From contig CAYPTI010000115.1 of the NCBI GenBank assembly GCA_964413525.1, positions 1-5,515 of the forward strand: DNA of 5,515 bases. The letters are read 5' to 3'. The DNA comes from CAYPTI01 sp964413525 [NCBI: uncultured bacterium] (GTDB lineage Bacteria; T1Sed10-126). This document shows positions 5,033-5,515 of this stretch, piece by piece; within the stretch, counting starts at the first letter, position 1; each line of letters begins with the position of its first letter. Made by a program: the position numbers and the translations under genes. Below the pieces are notes generated by a model. It did not search any database. It was not told where the DNA came from and saw nothing but the letters and a program-made list of their open reading frames with translations.

Positions 5033-5515
5033 TCACCGGTCCCGGTTCCTCCTCCGCTCAAGCCGATTTTCATAAAAAGACTTCAGAGCCAGGTACGGAT
5101 CGACGGACACTTCTCGCATTTCCTCGTACCGGGGACCGAACTCGACAAACTCGTTGGTCAGCTGGAACCCGTGGAGGGCCACCCCGTACCCCGCGTGCAG
5201 GTCAACCGCCGTACTGTAGGTCGTTGGATGAGCCAGGGAATCCACCCCGAGGCCGGCCGAACCGCGAACCGACGACGGACCGTAAAAAGGAAGCACGAGG
5301 TAGGGACCGGGACCGAGCCCCAGCCGCCCAAGGGTCTGATCGAAGGTCCGGTTCCGCACCGGCAAATCGTCCTCCAGCACGTCAAACAATCCCCCCACCC
5401 CGATCGTAGTGTTGATCAGAAACCTCGCCAGACTGCGTTCCGCGTCGCGAAATTCCCCCTGGAACAACGAGTTGAGAAAATTCCTCGGTTCACGGAGGTT
5501 CGAAAAGAAATTACT
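5033..5515 (-). CDS. mlaA: MlaA/VacJ outer-membrane lipoprotein, C-terminal part (N-terminus cut by window edge)
   Basis: MlaA sits in the outer membrane, often with a porin, and removes misplaced phospholipid from the outer leaflet. It passes the lipid to periplasmic MlaC and the MlaFEDB transporter, keeping the membrane asymmetric. The visible 160 residues are open at the right edge and end in TGA at 5035-5033. They begin SNFFSNLREPRNFLNSLFQG and continue with the family blocks RFLINTTIGVGGLFDV, FDQTLGRLGLGPGPYLVLPFYGPSSVRGSAG and a C-terminal DPYLALKSFYENRLERRR. The signal peptide, lipobox Cys and first part of the mature domain lie outside the window. The TTG at 5467 is not the start, because the family sequence continues in frame upstream of it. 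No mla transporter genes are seen nearby, which is common since mlaA is often unlinked. The gene that follows is 124 bp away and looks functionally unrelated. Confidence 0.95.
   Translation of the reverse strand, partial: SNFFSNLREPRNFLNSLFQGEFRDAERSLARFLINTTIGVGGLFDVLEDDLPVRNRTFDQTLGRLGLGPGPYLVLPFYGPSSVRGSAGLGVDSLAHPTTYSTAVDLHAGYGVALHGFQLTNEFVEFGPRYEEMREVSVDPYLALKSFYENRLERRRNRDR

Overview
The window reads as a piece of a GC-rich diderm bacterial chromosome. It carries an MlaA/VacJ outer-membrane lipoprotein gene, which implies a Gram-negative envelope and is most common in Proteobacteria. Most of the complete proteins are rich in Glu and Asp and poor in Lys, which would suit a salt-adapted organism, but the species cannot be named from this stretch. 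All six supported genes lie on the minus strand, so transcription runs from high to low coordinates. I see no RNA genes, mobile elements or CRISPR arrays.

In the direction of transcription: (1) 5515-5033 is the C-terminal 160 residues of MlaA. (2) 4908-3292 encodes a 538-residue, very acidic, low-complexity protein. It has two copies of an unrecognised 55-residue module and a C-terminal domain that resembles a degenerate YjdJ-type GNAT fold. (3) 3214-2657 encodes a membrane-anchored ComEA-like helix-hairpin-helix protein. (4) 2657-1527 encodes a membrane-anchored metallo-beta-lactamase-fold protein that resembles the C-terminal domain of ComEC without the ComEC channel. (5) 1514-996 encodes a GYF_2-domain protein. 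(6) 895-1 is the first 298 codons of a DegT/DnrJ/EryC1/StrS nucleotide-sugar aminotransferase. It has its own likely promoter and runs off the left edge.

Genes 2 to 5 probably form one operon. There is a candidate promoter at 4974-5002 and only 77 bp between genes 2 and 3. Genes 3 and 4 share one base at their stop/start. The stop codon of gene 4 overlaps the ribosome-binding site of gene 5. The core of interest is the coupled HhH-plus-metallohydrolase pair. It looks like the DNA-binding and presumed nuclease parts of a competence machine rebuilt as two single-pass membrane proteins, next to two proteins that are largely undescribed in function. Whether this is a DNA-processing system is inference. 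MlaA and the aminotransferase look like unrelated envelope and surface-sugar neighbours.
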